A DNA stretch of 64,000 nucleotides, taken from contig CBJLMB010000019.1 in the NCBI GenBank assembly GCA_966424055.1, positions 39,481 through 103,480 of the forward strand. Reading direction: 5' to 3'. The DNA comes from Deminuibacter sp966424055 (lineage in GTDB: Bacteria > Bacteroidota > Bacteroidia > Chitinophagales > Chitinophagaceae). Within the stretch, counting starts at the first letter, position 1. The number at the start of each line of letters is the position of its first letter. The position numbers and the translations under genes are program-made. Positions 44,887-53,286 of the stretch are shown piece by piece. The notes beneath the pieces are model-generated. The model was given only the letters and a program-made list of their open reading frames with translations, made no database searches and was not told the DNA's origin.

Positions 44887-45213
44887 ATGAAAACAACTGA
44901 AATCATCATGATCCCAGTAACGGATCAGCAGAAAGCCAAAACTTTTTACCTTGACCTCGGGTTCCAGCTGATAGCAGAAGCCCCGTCCAAACATGGCGAA
45001 ACCTGGATACAGCTGGGACTGCCCGGGCAAACCACCACGATCTCCCTTGCTAAATGCCAGGGAATTATTTTTGACACAGAAGATATTGAAAAAGAGATCG
45101 CTGTATTGAACACAAAAAATATAACAACAGGAAAGATCGATGATACTCCCTGGGGCCGTTTTGCCTGGCTGAAAGACCCCGATGGCAATAGTTTATGCCT
45201 GCACCAGAAATAA
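44887..45213 (+). CDS. VOC-family (glyoxalase-like) protein
   Basis: 108 residues with two beta-alpha-beta-beta-beta units. MIPVTDQQKAKTFYLDLGFQ is the entry motif, TWIQLGLPGQTTTISLAKC the middle and FAWLKDPDGNSLCLHQK the usual C-terminal metal-ligand strand. Such single-domain proteins act as dioxygenases, isomerases or binding/resistance proteins; which is unknown. Likely target of the divergent GlxA-type regulator. Confidence 0.85.
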   Translation: MKTTEIIMIPVTDQQKAKTFYLDLGFQLIAEAPSKHGETWIQLGLPGQTTTISLAKCQGIIFDTEDIEKEIAVLNTKNITTGKIDDTPWGRFAWLKDPDGNSLCLHQK

Positions 45214-45372
45214 CGCGGATGGCTTTACTTTGATGGTGTATTGAAATATTTTATTAAACCGGTAATCTGTCTTTCTTTTGCACAGGCATACCTGTACCGG
45301 CTTTGCCGGTCAGCGCTAACCGGTTTGGTGGTGACTGAAGAGAACTGCCTGCAGGCCATCAATTATTGCAAT

Positions 45373-46701
45373 ATGACAACACCAGAGAACAAGCCCAGCC
45401 TGAACACCCTTCGTTTTATAGGCATATCCATCCTGTTGTTTTGGAGCCATGCCCTGTATGCGCAAACAGATAGCCTTGCTTCCGTTATTACTTCTTTATC
45501 CGCATCGCAGAAGACCATATTGTATCAGTACGCTTTTTTACAGCATCATGCCGGTGCCGGGCAGGCGGCTGCTTATCTTCAGCAGAACCAGGCGGTGCTG
45601 CCGGGTATGAGCAGTGCGTTGTGTAATACTGTGGCGGAGGAAATTTTTGTGCATTCCAGGCTGTTATACACACCGGAAAAAAGATCTGCCATCCGTATGT
45701 GGATGCAGGCACAAACCTTTACCCGGTGGATGTTGTACCTGGCCGCATTTATTGCCACACTGGCGGTATTGCGTATCCTGTATGTTTACTGGGATAAGAT
45801 CACCGCTTTTTTGATCAGGCAGTTTGCGCCGTTATTCCGCTTGCTGTTTTCCCGTTTCCTGCTTACAATAGAATTGCTGATTATAGGTTTAGGCTGTGTG
45901 GTTGCAGGTAGCTATATCACCGACCTGGTGGCGAGAACAGCCGTATTGCATTCCGGCATTTTTCTTACCTGGAGCCAGTGCACTGCTTTATTCACCAAAG
46001 AATACCTGCTGGCCGATTATTCCCGGCAGGTAGGGAACACGATCAGGTGGGGTAACAGAAAGGAAGTGTTCAGGACTGTTTTTTTTCCGGCGGGTATTGT
46101 GTTTGCGGCACTGGTGTACATTATTTACCGGGTTCCCGGCGATAGCTGGTATTATTACGAAGCAGCTATTGCTGCGCTGGCTGCTATGTATGCCATCCCT
46201 TTTATTAAGCAGCTTGAATACCGCCTGGCGCCGCTATTGCTGCCTTTTCAAAAAAATGAAACGGAAAAACAGCGCAGGCTGGCGCATTATACGATGTTTA
46301 CGTTTATCCTCTGGTTGCCTGCCGCAGGCTGGTTGCCCGGTTTACTGCAGCCTTGTGCGCAATGCCTGCTGGTATTGGTGAACATTGCCCTTTTCGTGGT
46401 ATCTGCCAAAGAACAGAACCGCCACAACAGGGCAAACTATGCTTACCTGCAGGCGGTAACACTTGCGTTCATCGCTTTGGTTTTTTTAAAAGGCTATCGT
46501 GCAGGATCAGGCATACTGGTTTGGCAGGGAGTGATCAGCACCAATATTTTCCTGGTGATCAAGTACTGGGAACTGCCTGCACTGCTTTTTCGCTGGCAAT
46601 GGCGCAAACAAAATTTTTGGTGGGGACTGCTGGGCATGGCTGCCCTGCCCTGGCTGCTGGCCCAGGGTACGCGTATGTTTTTGCAGCATTACCCGGTATA
46701 A
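45373..46701 (+). CDS. Polytopic membrane protein of unknown function
   Basis: From MTTPENKPSLNTLRFIGISI the protein has 442 residues. A signal sequence (LRFIGISILLFWSHALYAQ) and a periplasmic region of about 110 residues come first. At least nine spans follow, among them WMLYLAAFIATLAVLRILYV, LLTIELLIIGLGCVVAGSYI, FFPAGIVFAALVYIIYRV, FILWLPAAGWLPGLLQ and WWGLLGMAALPWLLAQG. I do not recognise the family. The frame is open further upstream only via a TTG at 45241. Confidence 0.7.
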   Translation: MTTPENKPSLNTLRFIGISILLFWSHALYAQTDSLASVITSLSASQKTILYQYAFLQHHAGAGQAAAYLQQNQAVLPGMSSALCNTVAEEIFVHSRLLYTPEKRSAIRMWMQAQTFTRWMLYLAAFIATLAVLRILYVYWDKITAFLIRQFAPLFRLLFSRFLLTIELLIIGLGCVVAGSYITDLVARTAVLHSGIFLTWSQCTALFTKEYLLADYSRQVGNTIRWGNRKEVFRTVFFPAGIVFAALVYIIYRVPGDSWYYYEAAIAALAAMYAIPFIKQLEYRLAPLLLPFQKNETEKQRRLAHYTMFTFILWLPAAGWLPGLLQPCAQCLLVLVNIALFVVSAKEQNRHNRANYAYLQAVTLAFIALVFLKGYRAGSGILVWQGVISTNIFLVIKYWELPALLFRWQWRKQNFWWGLLGMAALPWLLAQGTRMFLQHYPV

Positions 46702-46707
46702 GCGTAT

Positions 46708-46733
46708 GCTGCTGTGTTGAACAGCTGCTTTTT
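46708..46733 (+). terminator. Intrinsic terminator
   Basis: GCTGCTGT (46708-46715) with ACAGCTGC (46721-46728), one mismatch, 5-nt loop, then TTTTT. It follows the membrane-protein gene. Confidence 0.6.
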
Positions 46734-46777
46734 AAACAATTATTTTAGTTCACCCGGAACCCGGTATTGCAGCAATA

Positions 46778-47206
46778 TCAGCTGGGCGATTTGATGGGCT
46801 GTTCTTTGTCATCCAGCAATATGATGAAATCTTTTTCTTTATCCATCAGGTAATTCAACACAAATTTTGCCGGTGTATTGGCAGACGCATTGTCGAAATG
46901 TGTAACAACAGCATCTGCCGGTTCATAAAACGGGTCGCCGGCCTTTAAGGTCACTGCAGGGCTACCTTTTACCTGGAATAGTACAGTGCCGGAAACAATA
47001 TATCCCACAACAGGGCAGGGGTGTTTGTGTAAAGGGCCTTTTTGTGCGGGGGCAAGACTGATTTCCCTGATATCGACTTTTGAAACAGGGCGGCTGTTAA
47101 ACTGCGCCAGCATCAGTTGCTTTCTTATAATGGTATTTTGTGCATTGCCAGCAGTGCAGAAAAGAAAAAACGCGGCAAGCAAAGCGACCAGGTTTTGGCA
47201 AGTCAT
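46778..47206 (-). CDS. Exported cupin-domain protein
   Basis: 142 residues from MTCQNLVALLAAFFLFCTAG, which is a signal peptide; the longer in-frame ATG at 47323 is unlikely. The single cupin barrel has motif 1 HKHPCPVVGYIVSGTVLFQVKG with metal-binding His residues, then KAGDPFYEPADAVVTHFDN for motif 2. The function is unknown. It is a single gene convergent with the membrane protein. Confidence 0.82.
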   Translation of the reverse strand: MTCQNLVALLAAFFLFCTAGNAQNTIIRKQLMLAQFNSRPVSKVDIREISLAPAQKGPLHKHPCPVVGYIVSGTVLFQVKGSPAVTLKAGDPFYEPADAVVTHFDNASANTPAKFVLNYLMDKEKDFIILLDDKEQPIKSPS

Positions 47207-47357
47207 GGCTTTGTATTTAAAAGATGGACAGATGGCAGAACAAGGAAAGATACCATCAAAGGTAAGCATCGTATAAAGAAATAAACGCCATGCAGCAGAT
47301 AGCGGCCCCAGGTTGACTAGCATAATACGGAAAACAATCCGTGCTTCAGAATTTTGC

Positions 47358-47385
47358 AGGCCCCGGAAGGGGCTTTTTGTTTTTC
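47358..47385 (+). terminator. Orphan intrinsic terminator
   Basis: A 7-bp stem (AGGCCCC, 47358-47364; GGGGCTT, 47369-47375) with a GGAA loop is followed by TTTTT G TTTTT. It faces plus-strand transcription, but no plus-strand gene lies between 46734 and here. A small RNA or short leader between 47207 and 47357 is possible; that stretch also has an ACGGA/TCCGT hairpin at about 47325-47340. Confidence 0.6.
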
Positions 47386-47429
47386 AGCACAACTGTTTAA
47401 AAGCGGACTTGTTTTGTTGCCGGGATTTT

Positions 47430-47452
47430 AAAAACCTGCGGGTTATGCAGGT
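47430..47452 (-). terminator. Intrinsic terminator of the GH27 gene
   Basis: ACCTGC (47434-47439) with GCAGGT (47447-47452), then TTTTT on the minus strand, 8 bp past the stop. Confidence 0.65.
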
Positions 47453-47459
47453 GATCACC

Positions 47460-48677
47460 TCAGTGGCTAAGCCGGTACAGCCTTGTTTCATGGGCAGCGG
47501 CAGTGATCTTCACCTGGTTGTTCCACCGTTTTTTTTCATTGCTCCACAAATCCCTGGCAGTGCCCTTATTGCTAATACCCAGTTCTGCAGGCCTGATGGT
47601 GATGCTGGTAGTTTGATCGCCGGTATTCAGCAGGCCAACAGCATAATCCCCGTTCTGAAGGGGTTTAACAAATACCTGCCAGTTACCGGTGTTTATTACC
47701 CGGCGTGCCTGTGTACCCAGTTCATCCTGGTCAATAGCAATAACCTCTTTGTTGGTGAGTATGCGCCGGGTAGCTTCATTCATATGGCGAACATCACAGC
47801 TGATCATCAGCGGGGAAGCCATCAGGCACCACAGGCTCATCTGGCTCTGGTATTCCACATCTGTGCAGCCGGTACCACCCAGGTCGCCGGAAGGGCCTTT
47901 TTTGCCGTATAAGCCTATATTGAGCATATCGGGATCATTCCAGCCGCCAGGACCGGCAAACTTGTCTAATGCAGCATTGATATTGACCACATCCAGTATG
48001 CCTGCACCAAGACCGTGTAGTTCTTTTGCATTTTTATAAGGCTGCAGGCATTTCCATTTATCACGGATATCGGCGGTGGTACGCCATAACTGGCCTCCCG
48101 ACCGGCGGCCCCATTGCCAGGGTTCGCGATCGCCCCATTCGCAGATACTGAGCACAATGTTCCGCCCGCTTTTTTGCAGCGCTTCTGCCATACGGGCATA
48201 CCGCTGTGCCGCTGTTTGCTGGTCGGGCGGTGCGCCGCAGTAATCATACTTAAGGTAATCGATGCCCCATGCGGCAAAGCTGCGGGCATCCTGTTCTTCA
48301 AAATGAAGACTTGCCGTATAACCGCCACAGGTAAGGGGAGCGGCATCAGAATAAATGCCCAGCTTCATGCCCTTGCTGTGCACATAATCACAAAGCGATT
48401 GAATGCCCGATGGAAATTTTTTAGGGTCTGGTATAATATTATTCTTATTATCGCGGCCACCCTGCCAGCCGTCATCGATGAAAATATAGTTAAAACCCAG
48501 TGCGGCAAGGCCATTTAAAGACATGGCATCGGCAACAGATTTTACATCTGCTTCAGTGATATTGTCTGCAAAAAAATTCCAGGTCATAAAACCCATGGGC
48601 GGCGTGGCAGCTTTGGACTGTGCTTTTATGAACGGGCAAGCTGCTGTGCAAAACAATACGAAAACAAGTGAACGCAT
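47460..48677 (-). CDS. Exported GH27 alpha-galactosidase
   Basis: 405 residues with signal peptide MRSLVFVLFCTAACPFIKAQ. GH27 landmarks are TPPMGFMTWNFFADNI, YIFIDDGWQGGRDNKN, KGMKLGIYSD, the nucleophile strand YLKYDYCGAP (Asp 145), ICEWGDREPWQW and WRTTADIRDKW, which includes the expected acid/base Asp. The C-terminal 90 residues form the antiparallel beta domain. It releases terminal alpha-galactose (or related sugars) in the periplasm. It stands alone, not inside the sus operon. Confidence 0.93.
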   Translation of the reverse strand: MRSLVFVLFCTAACPFIKAQSKAATPPMGFMTWNFFADNITEADVKSVADAMSLNGLAALGFNYIFIDDGWQGGRDNKNNIIPDPKKFPSGIQSLCDYVHSKGMKLGIYSDAAPLTCGGYTASLHFEEQDARSFAAWGIDYLKYDYCGAPPDQQTAAQRYARMAEALQKSGRNIVLSICEWGDREPWQWGRRSGGQLWRTTADIRDKWKCLQPYKNAKELHGLGAGILDVVNINAALDKFAGPGGWNDPDMLNIGLYGKKGPSGDLGGTGCTDVEYQSQMSLWCLMASPLMISCDVRHMNEATRRILTNKEVIAIDQDELGTQARRVINTGNWQVFVKPLQNGDYAVGLLNTGDQTTSITIRPAELGISNKGTARDLWSNEKKRWNNQVKITAAAHETRLYRLSH

Positions 48678-48734
48678 AAACAGGCTTTGGTTATAAGGGA
48701 TCTGTTTGAAGAACAGGAGCCGGGCGGTTTGTGC

Positions 48735-49490
48735 TTAACTTTTAAAATCTACCACCACATTAATCGTAAGGGCTACAATCACGGTGTTGAAAAGAAAAGA
48801 AAGCATGCCATGCACCAGTGCCAGCCTGCGTATACGCCGGGAGCTGATCTGTATATCAGATACCTGGAATGTCATGCCGATTACAAAAGAGAAATAAGCA
48901 AAGTCCAGGTAATCCGGAAATTTCTCGCCGGGTATATCCAGTCCGCCGGCAAACTCTTTCGATCCGCTGCCCCTGTCACCATAATAAAGATGTGCATAGC
49001 GGTAGGTGAAAGTAGTATGCAGCAGCAGCCAGGAAAGTGTAACCCCTGCAATGTAGATAAAGGTTTCCATGCCTTTACTCAGCATCCAGCCGCTTTTATT
49101 GCCCAGCAGCAGCAGTATGCCCAGCAGGCTGCCTACAGTGGCCATTACTACCAGGAAGAATACAGCTGTTCGGCTGGGGTCTTCATGGCTGGCCACTATC
49201 CTTATCTGCCTGGAATGTATCGTAAGCCAGATGATGGCAGCAAATACAAGCATGCACAAACTGAAAATGTCCCAGGCAATCATGATCCGGGTAGTGCCTT
49301 CCATATGAATGCGGGATAAAGCAAGCGAACCCAGCACAGCCATCACAAGGCAGATAACCAGTTTATGAATAGAGCGTATGCGATGAATCCTGCGCGGTGC
49401 TTTTACCTGCAGATTATTCCATTCCTCTTGATCCACAGTAAATCTTTTAAATGAAGATAAAAACTCGCCTGCATTACTCAAAAAAAACAT
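48735..49490 (-). CDS. DUF1345 membrane protein
   Basis: 251 residues with about six spans (HKLVICLVMAVLGSLALSRI, MIAWDIFSLCMLVFAAIIWL, VFFLVVMATVGSLLGILLLL, FIYIAGVTLSWLLLHTTFTY and others). The diagnostic segments are TFTYRYAHLYY, FPDYLDFAYFSFVIGMTFQVSD and IRRLALVHGMLSFLFNTVIVAL. This is the DUF1345 family; the function is unknown. Fifty-eight bp upstream of the GH27 gene in the same direction. Confidence 0.88.
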   Translation of the reverse strand: MFFLSNAGEFLSSFKRFTVDQEEWNNLQVKAPRRIHRIRSIHKLVICLVMAVLGSLALSRIHMEGTTRIMIAWDIFSLCMLVFAAIIWLTIHSRQIRIVASHEDPSRTAVFFLVVMATVGSLLGILLLLGNKSGWMLSKGMETFIYIAGVTLSWLLLHTTFTYRYAHLYYGDRGSGSKEFAGGLDIPGEKFPDYLDFAYFSFVIGMTFQVSDIQISSRRIRRLALVHGMLSFLFNTVIVALTINVVVDFKS

Positions 49491-49529
49491 AGGGATTGCT
49501 AAATAAGCCGCTCCTGTGTGGCTGTAAAC

Positions 49530-49680
49530 GCTTCAAGCTATGAGCGCTGAACTGCAAGGAATTTGTCTCGCGAATACGCGGAACATGCAGAAAGGAAGAC
49601 AGTTTCCGGGATGGCTTGACAAAACAATTTATTCTATTTAGCGGGCCATTCCTGCCTCATAGCCGGAAGCTCATGGTGGC
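49530..49680. repeat. Diverged copy of the GC-rich intergenic element
   Basis: TGTCTCGCGAATACGCGGAA and ATTCCTGCCTCATAGCCGGA follow the same order as blocks in both copies at 37940-38300 (ATCTCGCGGAATACGCGGAA, then ATTCCTGCCTGGTAGCTGTA). Flanking TGAGCGCTGAACTGCAAGGA also aligns with TAGCGTTGAGCTGCGAGGGA. The rest of 49491-50013 has only the short frame at 49755. Confidence 0.5.
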
Positions 49681-49754
49681 TTCAGCATGGTGGTATAGCA
49701 GATTCTTGCTTATTTTGTAACAATGGCAGAATCGCGATGCCTGCCTGAGCATAT

Positions 49755-49925
49755 ATGAACAACAGGGAAATATTTTTAGCAGGATGCCTCAGCGTGACGG
49801 CACATGCCAGGCGTGTGTATGAAACATTACAAAACAGCGACCGGCCCTTCCTGGCTGTCAATAAAACCGCCTACGACAGGATGCTGAACCTTGCTTACCT
49901 GAACGGACTGGAATTACCCGGGTAA
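49755..49925 (+). CDS. Possible small protein, 56 aa, or gene remnant
   Basis: A clean 56-codon frame beginning MNNREIFLAGCLSVTAHARR and ending in LAYLNGLELPG. The composition looks protein-like, but no family is recognised and no promoter or terminator supports it. It precedes the YCII gene by 88 bp. It could be the tail of a decayed gene. Confidence 0.3.
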   Translation: MNNREIFLAGCLSVTAHARRVYETLQNSDRPFLAVNKTAYDRMLNLAYLNGLELPG

Positions 49926-50013
49926 ATAGTCCACCTGAAAAAAAAGTTTGCAGGATCTGTCCAATTTCCTGGTCCCGGTCGTAATATGTTTTTAATAACT
50001 AAAAGCTAAAAAA

Positions 50014-50355
50014 ATGAAAGACTTTTTATTAGTGTACCGAGCCAACTGGAGCGCATTGCCCAAACGCTCACCGGAAGAAATGCAGGCCAACACCAATTTG
50101 TGGATGAACTGGATCGGCGGTATTGCCGCACAAAACAAATTGACAGACCGGGGTAACAGGCTTGAGCACAGCGGGAAAGTGGTGAAACCCGGTAATGTGA
50201 TCGCTGATGGCCCCTATACCGAGCTAAAAGAATTTGTGGGTGGTTATTCACTTATCAAAGCCGGCTCCCTGGATGAGGCTATCGAGCTGGTTAAAGGATG
50301 CCCCGCCCTTGCCGTAGGCGGTACGGTGGAAGTAAGGGAGATCAGCGCACTGTAG
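50014..50355 (+). CDS. YCII-related (DGPF-type) protein paired with ECF sigma factor
   Basis: 113 residues of the YCII/DGPF fold: FLLVYRANWSALPKRSPEEM, WMNWIGGIAAQNKL, VIADGPYTELKEFVGGYSLI (the DGPF-like motif as DGPY) and ALAVGGTVEVREI. These proteins are regularly encoded beside ECF sigma factors of the ECF42 type, as here, and are thought to act in the same regulatory unit. The molecular role is unknown. Confidence 0.88.
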   Translation: MKDFLLVYRANWSALPKRSPEEMQANTNLWMNWIGGIAAQNKLTDRGNRLEHSGKVVKPGNVIADGPYTELKEFVGGYSLIKAGSLDEAIELVKGCPALAVGGTVEVREISAL

Positions 50356-50363
50356 GTGGGTAC

Positions 50364-50398
50364 CGGTCATATCATTTGCCCCGCAAATGGTATGACCG
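50364..50398 (+). terminator. Strong hairpin between YCII and sigma genes
   Basis: A 15-bp stem with one G-U pair (50364-50378 with 50384-50398) and a CCCCG loop, followed by TATTTATAT. It may be a partial terminator or attenuator that lowers sigma-factor expression relative to YCII. Confidence 0.55.
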
Positions 50399-50464
50399 TA
50401 TTTATATACCCCGGTATTGGAAACAGGTATTGCCGGAGAAACAACAGTACTAAAGCATAAAACA

Positions 50465-51700
50465 ATGAATCAGCAGGAGCTTATACCACATTTGTTCAGA
50501 ACAGAATACCGGAAAATTGTAGCCGTGCTCTGCAAATTCCTGGGTGTGGATCATATCAGCACTGCAGAGGATATTGCCAGTGATACATTTTTATCGGCCT
50601 CTGAATTATGGGGCCTGAAAGGGCTGCCTGCCCATCCAACAGCCTGGCTTTATACGGTAGCAAAAAATAAAACAAAAGACTTTTTAAAACACCGGTCTGT
50701 TTTTATCAACAAGGTATCTAAAGAATTACAGCATGCCGCTGCACAGCCGGAAGAAACGGAATTGGATTGGTCTGTAAAAAACATCAGCGATAGCCAGCTG
50801 GCTATGATGTTCGTAGTATGTCATCCCTGTAACTCACCCGAAAGCCAGATAGGACTGGTGTTAAACCTGCTTTGTGGTTTTGGTGTTACCGAAATAGCCA
50901 ATGCTTTTTTAGCCAGCCGCGAACTTATTTACAAACGCCTGCAACGGGCCAAACAAAAACTGAAAGAAGAACACATAAAAATAGAGCAGCCTTCTGTTGC
51001 AGCGATCAATGAACGCCTGCCGCATGTATTAATGAGCATATACCTGCTGTTCAATGAAGGGTATTATTCTTCCTGTAATGATGCCGGGCTGCGAAAAGAG
51101 CTTTGCGAAGAGGCCATGCGGTTGATGGATCTGCTACTGGAAAACGGTCAAACCAATACACCTGCTGCCTATGCACTGCAGGCATTAATGTATTTCCAGT
51201 CTTCCCGGTTTGATGCAAGGCGCGATAAAACAGGCGGTCCTGTTTTGTATGAAGAACAGGATAGCAGTTTATGGGATGAAGAAATGATGGCAAAAGGATC
51301 ATTTTACCTGGCGCTTGCGGCAAAAGGGAATGATCTATCAAAATACCATATTGAAGCCGCTATTGCTTACTGGCATACGCAACAGGCTGATACAAGGGGG
51401 AAATGGGAAAGTATATTGCAATTGTACAATACGCTGCTTACTATTGAATATTCACCAGTGGCTGCCCTGAACCGTACCTATGCATTGGCAAAAGTGAATG
51501 GAAAAGAAGCCGCTATTGCAGAAGCAGAAAAAATACAATTGCAGGATAATCATTTGTATCATGCGCTGCTGGGCGAACTTTACCAGGATGTTAATAATGA
51601 AGCGGCAATGGAGCACCTGCAGCTGGCATACAAATTAGCCCGGACATCCGCTGATAAAAAACTGCTTGATGATAAAATGCGTCGCTTGCCGATGCGCTAG
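50465..51700 (+). CDS. ECF RNA polymerase sigma factor (ECF42-like, SARP/TPR-type tail)
   Basis: 411 residues from MNQQELIPHLFRTEYRKIVA; an upstream in-frame ATG at 50417 lies next to the hairpin and is less likely. Sigma2 covers about 10-80 (DIASDTFLSASELWGLKG, PTAWLYTVAKNKTKDFLKHR), sigma4 about 120-180 (GVTEIANAFLASRELIYKRL). A long C-terminal helical domain starts near IYLLFNEGYYSSCNDAGLRK and has TPR-like repeats, as in ECF42 proteins that lack a separate anti-sigma factor. Confidence 0.9.
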   Translation: MNQQELIPHLFRTEYRKIVAVLCKFLGVDHISTAEDIASDTFLSASELWGLKGLPAHPTAWLYTVAKNKTKDFLKHRSVFINKVSKELQHAAAQPEETELDWSVKNISDSQLAMMFVVCHPCNSPESQIGLVLNLLCGFGVTEIANAFLASRELIYKRLQRAKQKLKEEHIKIEQPSVAAINERLPHVLMSIYLLFNEGYYSSCNDAGLRKELCEEAMRLMDLLLENGQTNTPAAYALQALMYFQSSRFDARRDKTGGPVLYEEQDSSLWDEEMMAKGSFYLALAAKGNDLSKYHIEAAIAYWHTQQADTRGKWESILQLYNTLLTIEYSPVAALNRTYALAKVNGKEAAIAEAEKIQLQDNHLYHALLGELYQDVNNEAAMEHLQLAYKLARTSADKKLLDDKMRRLPMR

Positions 51701-51746
51701 GCCGATGCCCAACCCGGTGCAAAATATATGGTTAATGGAAAATTGT

Positions 51747-52241
51747 TTATTCGCTGGTGTAATAAAAAGCAGCGATCTCCATGATCTCTTTTTTAGTATT
51801 AAGGGTAAGTGTAAAATGCGTATTTGCTTTTGCTTCCTTAACGATCCTGAAAAATGCCTGCTTGTACGATTCATCAGGTGTTTGGGTGGCGATATTGTTG
51901 TGGTAAATAACCTGCCTGCTTAATTTATACACTCTTTGCTGTGCCGAGGTGCAGAAGAGCACGGTTTTTTCCTCTTCCTGCCCGGCCGCATTGTTGTAAT
52001 AGATACGGCCGAATAAAGCACATTGTATGGTGAGCCATATGCCTGATGTACTGCTTTTGACTGAAACAATACGCCCTGTAAAACTGTCTTGACCATAAGA
52101 CTGCTCTTCAAAACAGTTGCAATCATTTTCTTTGGCTGATTCCTGCATAATAGGCTGTTGGTTATGTTGACCGGGTTGTTGTGCAAAGCCCTGTGTGAAC
52201 AGCGGGAGGGTGGCTAGCAAAAACATTTGTCTTGGTTTCAT
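51747..52241 (-). CDS. Exported hypothetical protein, 164 aa
   Basis: Signal peptide MKPRQMFLLATLPLFTQGFA, then a Gln-rich linker and a globular part with four Cys residues (DCNCFEEQ, IQCALFGR, VLFCTSAQ). No named domain is recognised. It is convergent with the sigma-factor gene and divergent from the AbiE locus. Confidence 0.65.
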   Translation of the reverse strand: MKPRQMFLLATLPLFTQGFAQQPGQHNQQPIMQESAKENDCNCFEEQSYGQDSFTGRIVSVKSSTSGIWLTIQCALFGRIYYNNAAGQEEEKTVLFCTSAQQRVYKLSRQVIYHNNIATQTPDESYKQAFFRIVKEAKANTHFTLTLNTKKEIMEIAAFYYTSE

Positions 52242-52295
52242 GGTGTTTTACAAACAGGGTTTCGATAAAAACTGCGGTAATATACTAAGTTTTAT

Positions 52296-52318
52296 GATCC
52301 TGCTGAATGTGCAGGATC
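52296..52318. other. Perfect stem-loop upstream of the AbiE locus
   Basis: GATCCTGC (52296-52303) and GCAGGATC (52311-52318) with a 7-nt loop. Weak T-rich flank only. No gene is recognised in 52242-52647. Confidence 0.35.
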
Positions 52319-52504
52319 TTATCTTTAAAACGGCTAACTAAAAAGCATGGATATGGTAGGAAGAAAGGCATTTTAGGAAGATCCCTGTCAGGCAGAACTT
52401 AGGCTGCCAATAATTTTTCTTCGTTGGGTCCTTTTCCATAGCATCCCATCATACACAGATGGTTTCCCCCATGCCTGCACTGGTTTCAAGTATCCCGGAA
52501 CAGC

Positions 52505-52524
52505 TTTAAGCAGTACTGCTTAAA
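52505..52524. promoter_or_regulatory. Perfect 20-bp palindrome
   Basis: TTTAAGCAGTACTGCTTAAA is fully self-complementary and lies 25 bp before the first AbiE operator-like repeat. It is a candidate protein-binding site. Confidence 0.4.
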
Positions 52525-52549
52525 TATCTTGTCATATTTTGATGATAAC

Positions 52550-52628
52550 ATCGGAAATAATCCGATTTATTAAACATTTTATGACAGTTTTTAACAAATT
52601 TTGCCATAAACATCGGAAAATAACCGAT
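52550..52628. promoter_or_regulatory. Twin operators of the AbiE toxin-antitoxin locus
   Basis: ATCGGAAATAATCCGAT (52550-52566) and ATCGGAAAATAACCGAT (52612-52628) are two 17-bp inverted repeats with the same half-sites and spacing. Their centres are 62 bp apart, about six helical turns. AbiEi antitoxins are known to repress their own promoter by binding paired inverted repeats. Confidence 0.7.
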
Positions 52629-52647
52629 ATTTGGTGTAAAAAATGAC

Positions 52648-53286
52648 ATGCAATTCGATCAACTTATACAATCGTATAGTGGGCAGCCATTGAGCCGGCA
52701 GGTATTGCTGTCAATACTAAAAGAATACAAGCGTCCCTTCGATAAATTGTCAGAGCTTGTTAATCAGCAGCTGTTAACACCTGTAAAGCGCGGGCTCTTT
52801 ATTCCCGGGCCAGCAGCCCATGTAACAAGGCCGGAGCCGTACTTACTGGCAAACCATATACTGGGTCCGAGCTATGTGTCGTTAGAAACTGCATTGTCCT
52901 ATTGGCGGCTGATCCCGGAACAGGTCTTTGAAATCAGTTCAGCAACCATGGTACGTTCAAAAATTTATGAAACACCCGTTGGCCGGTTTAGCTATACGCA
53001 TTTCCCGCTTCCTTATTACACATTCGGGCAGCAACAGCTGCAATTGGCCGCAAACCAGGTGGTGTTAATCGCTACTCCGGAAAAAGCGCTTTGTGATAAA
53101 ATTATTGCTACATCGGCTTTGCGCCTGCGAAGCAAAAGCCAGGCGGCGGACTGGCTGCTACAGGATATGAGAATGGATAGAGCAGTATTACAGACCATGA
53201 ATGTTTCAGTGATCAAAGAATGGCTTGTTGATGCACCCAAGCAGGATAGTTTGCTATTTTTGATACAAACCCTCAGCAGTTTATGA
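52648..53286 (+). CDS. abiEi: AbiEi-type antitoxin (type IV toxin-antitoxin)
   Basis: 212 residues. A winged-helix N-terminus (about 12-60: LSRQVLLSILKEYKRPFDKL, VKRGLFIPG) is followed by the AbiEi C-terminal domain with PYLLANHILGPSYVSLETAL and VVLIATPEKALCDKIIAT. It neutralises the co-encoded nucleotidyltransferase without stable complex formation and probably represses the locus through the twin repeats upstream. The last 4 bp overlap the toxin start. Confidence 0.88.
   Translation: MQFDQLIQSYSGQPLSRQVLLSILKEYKRPFDKLSELVNQQLLTPVKRGLFIPGPAAHVTRPEPYLLANHILGPSYVSLETALSYWRLIPEQVFEISSATMVRSKIYETPVGRFSYTHFPLPYYTFGQQQLQLAANQVVLIATPEKALCDKIIATSALRLRSKSQAADWLLQDMRMDRAVLQTMNVSVIKEWLVDAPKQDSLLFLIQTLSSL

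Noticed and set aside
44675..44890. 71-codon frame ending with an ATGA overlap at the VOC gene
   Set aside because: The overlap looks suggestive, but the translation has no family signal and it covers the expected divergent promoter region of the GlxA-type regulator.
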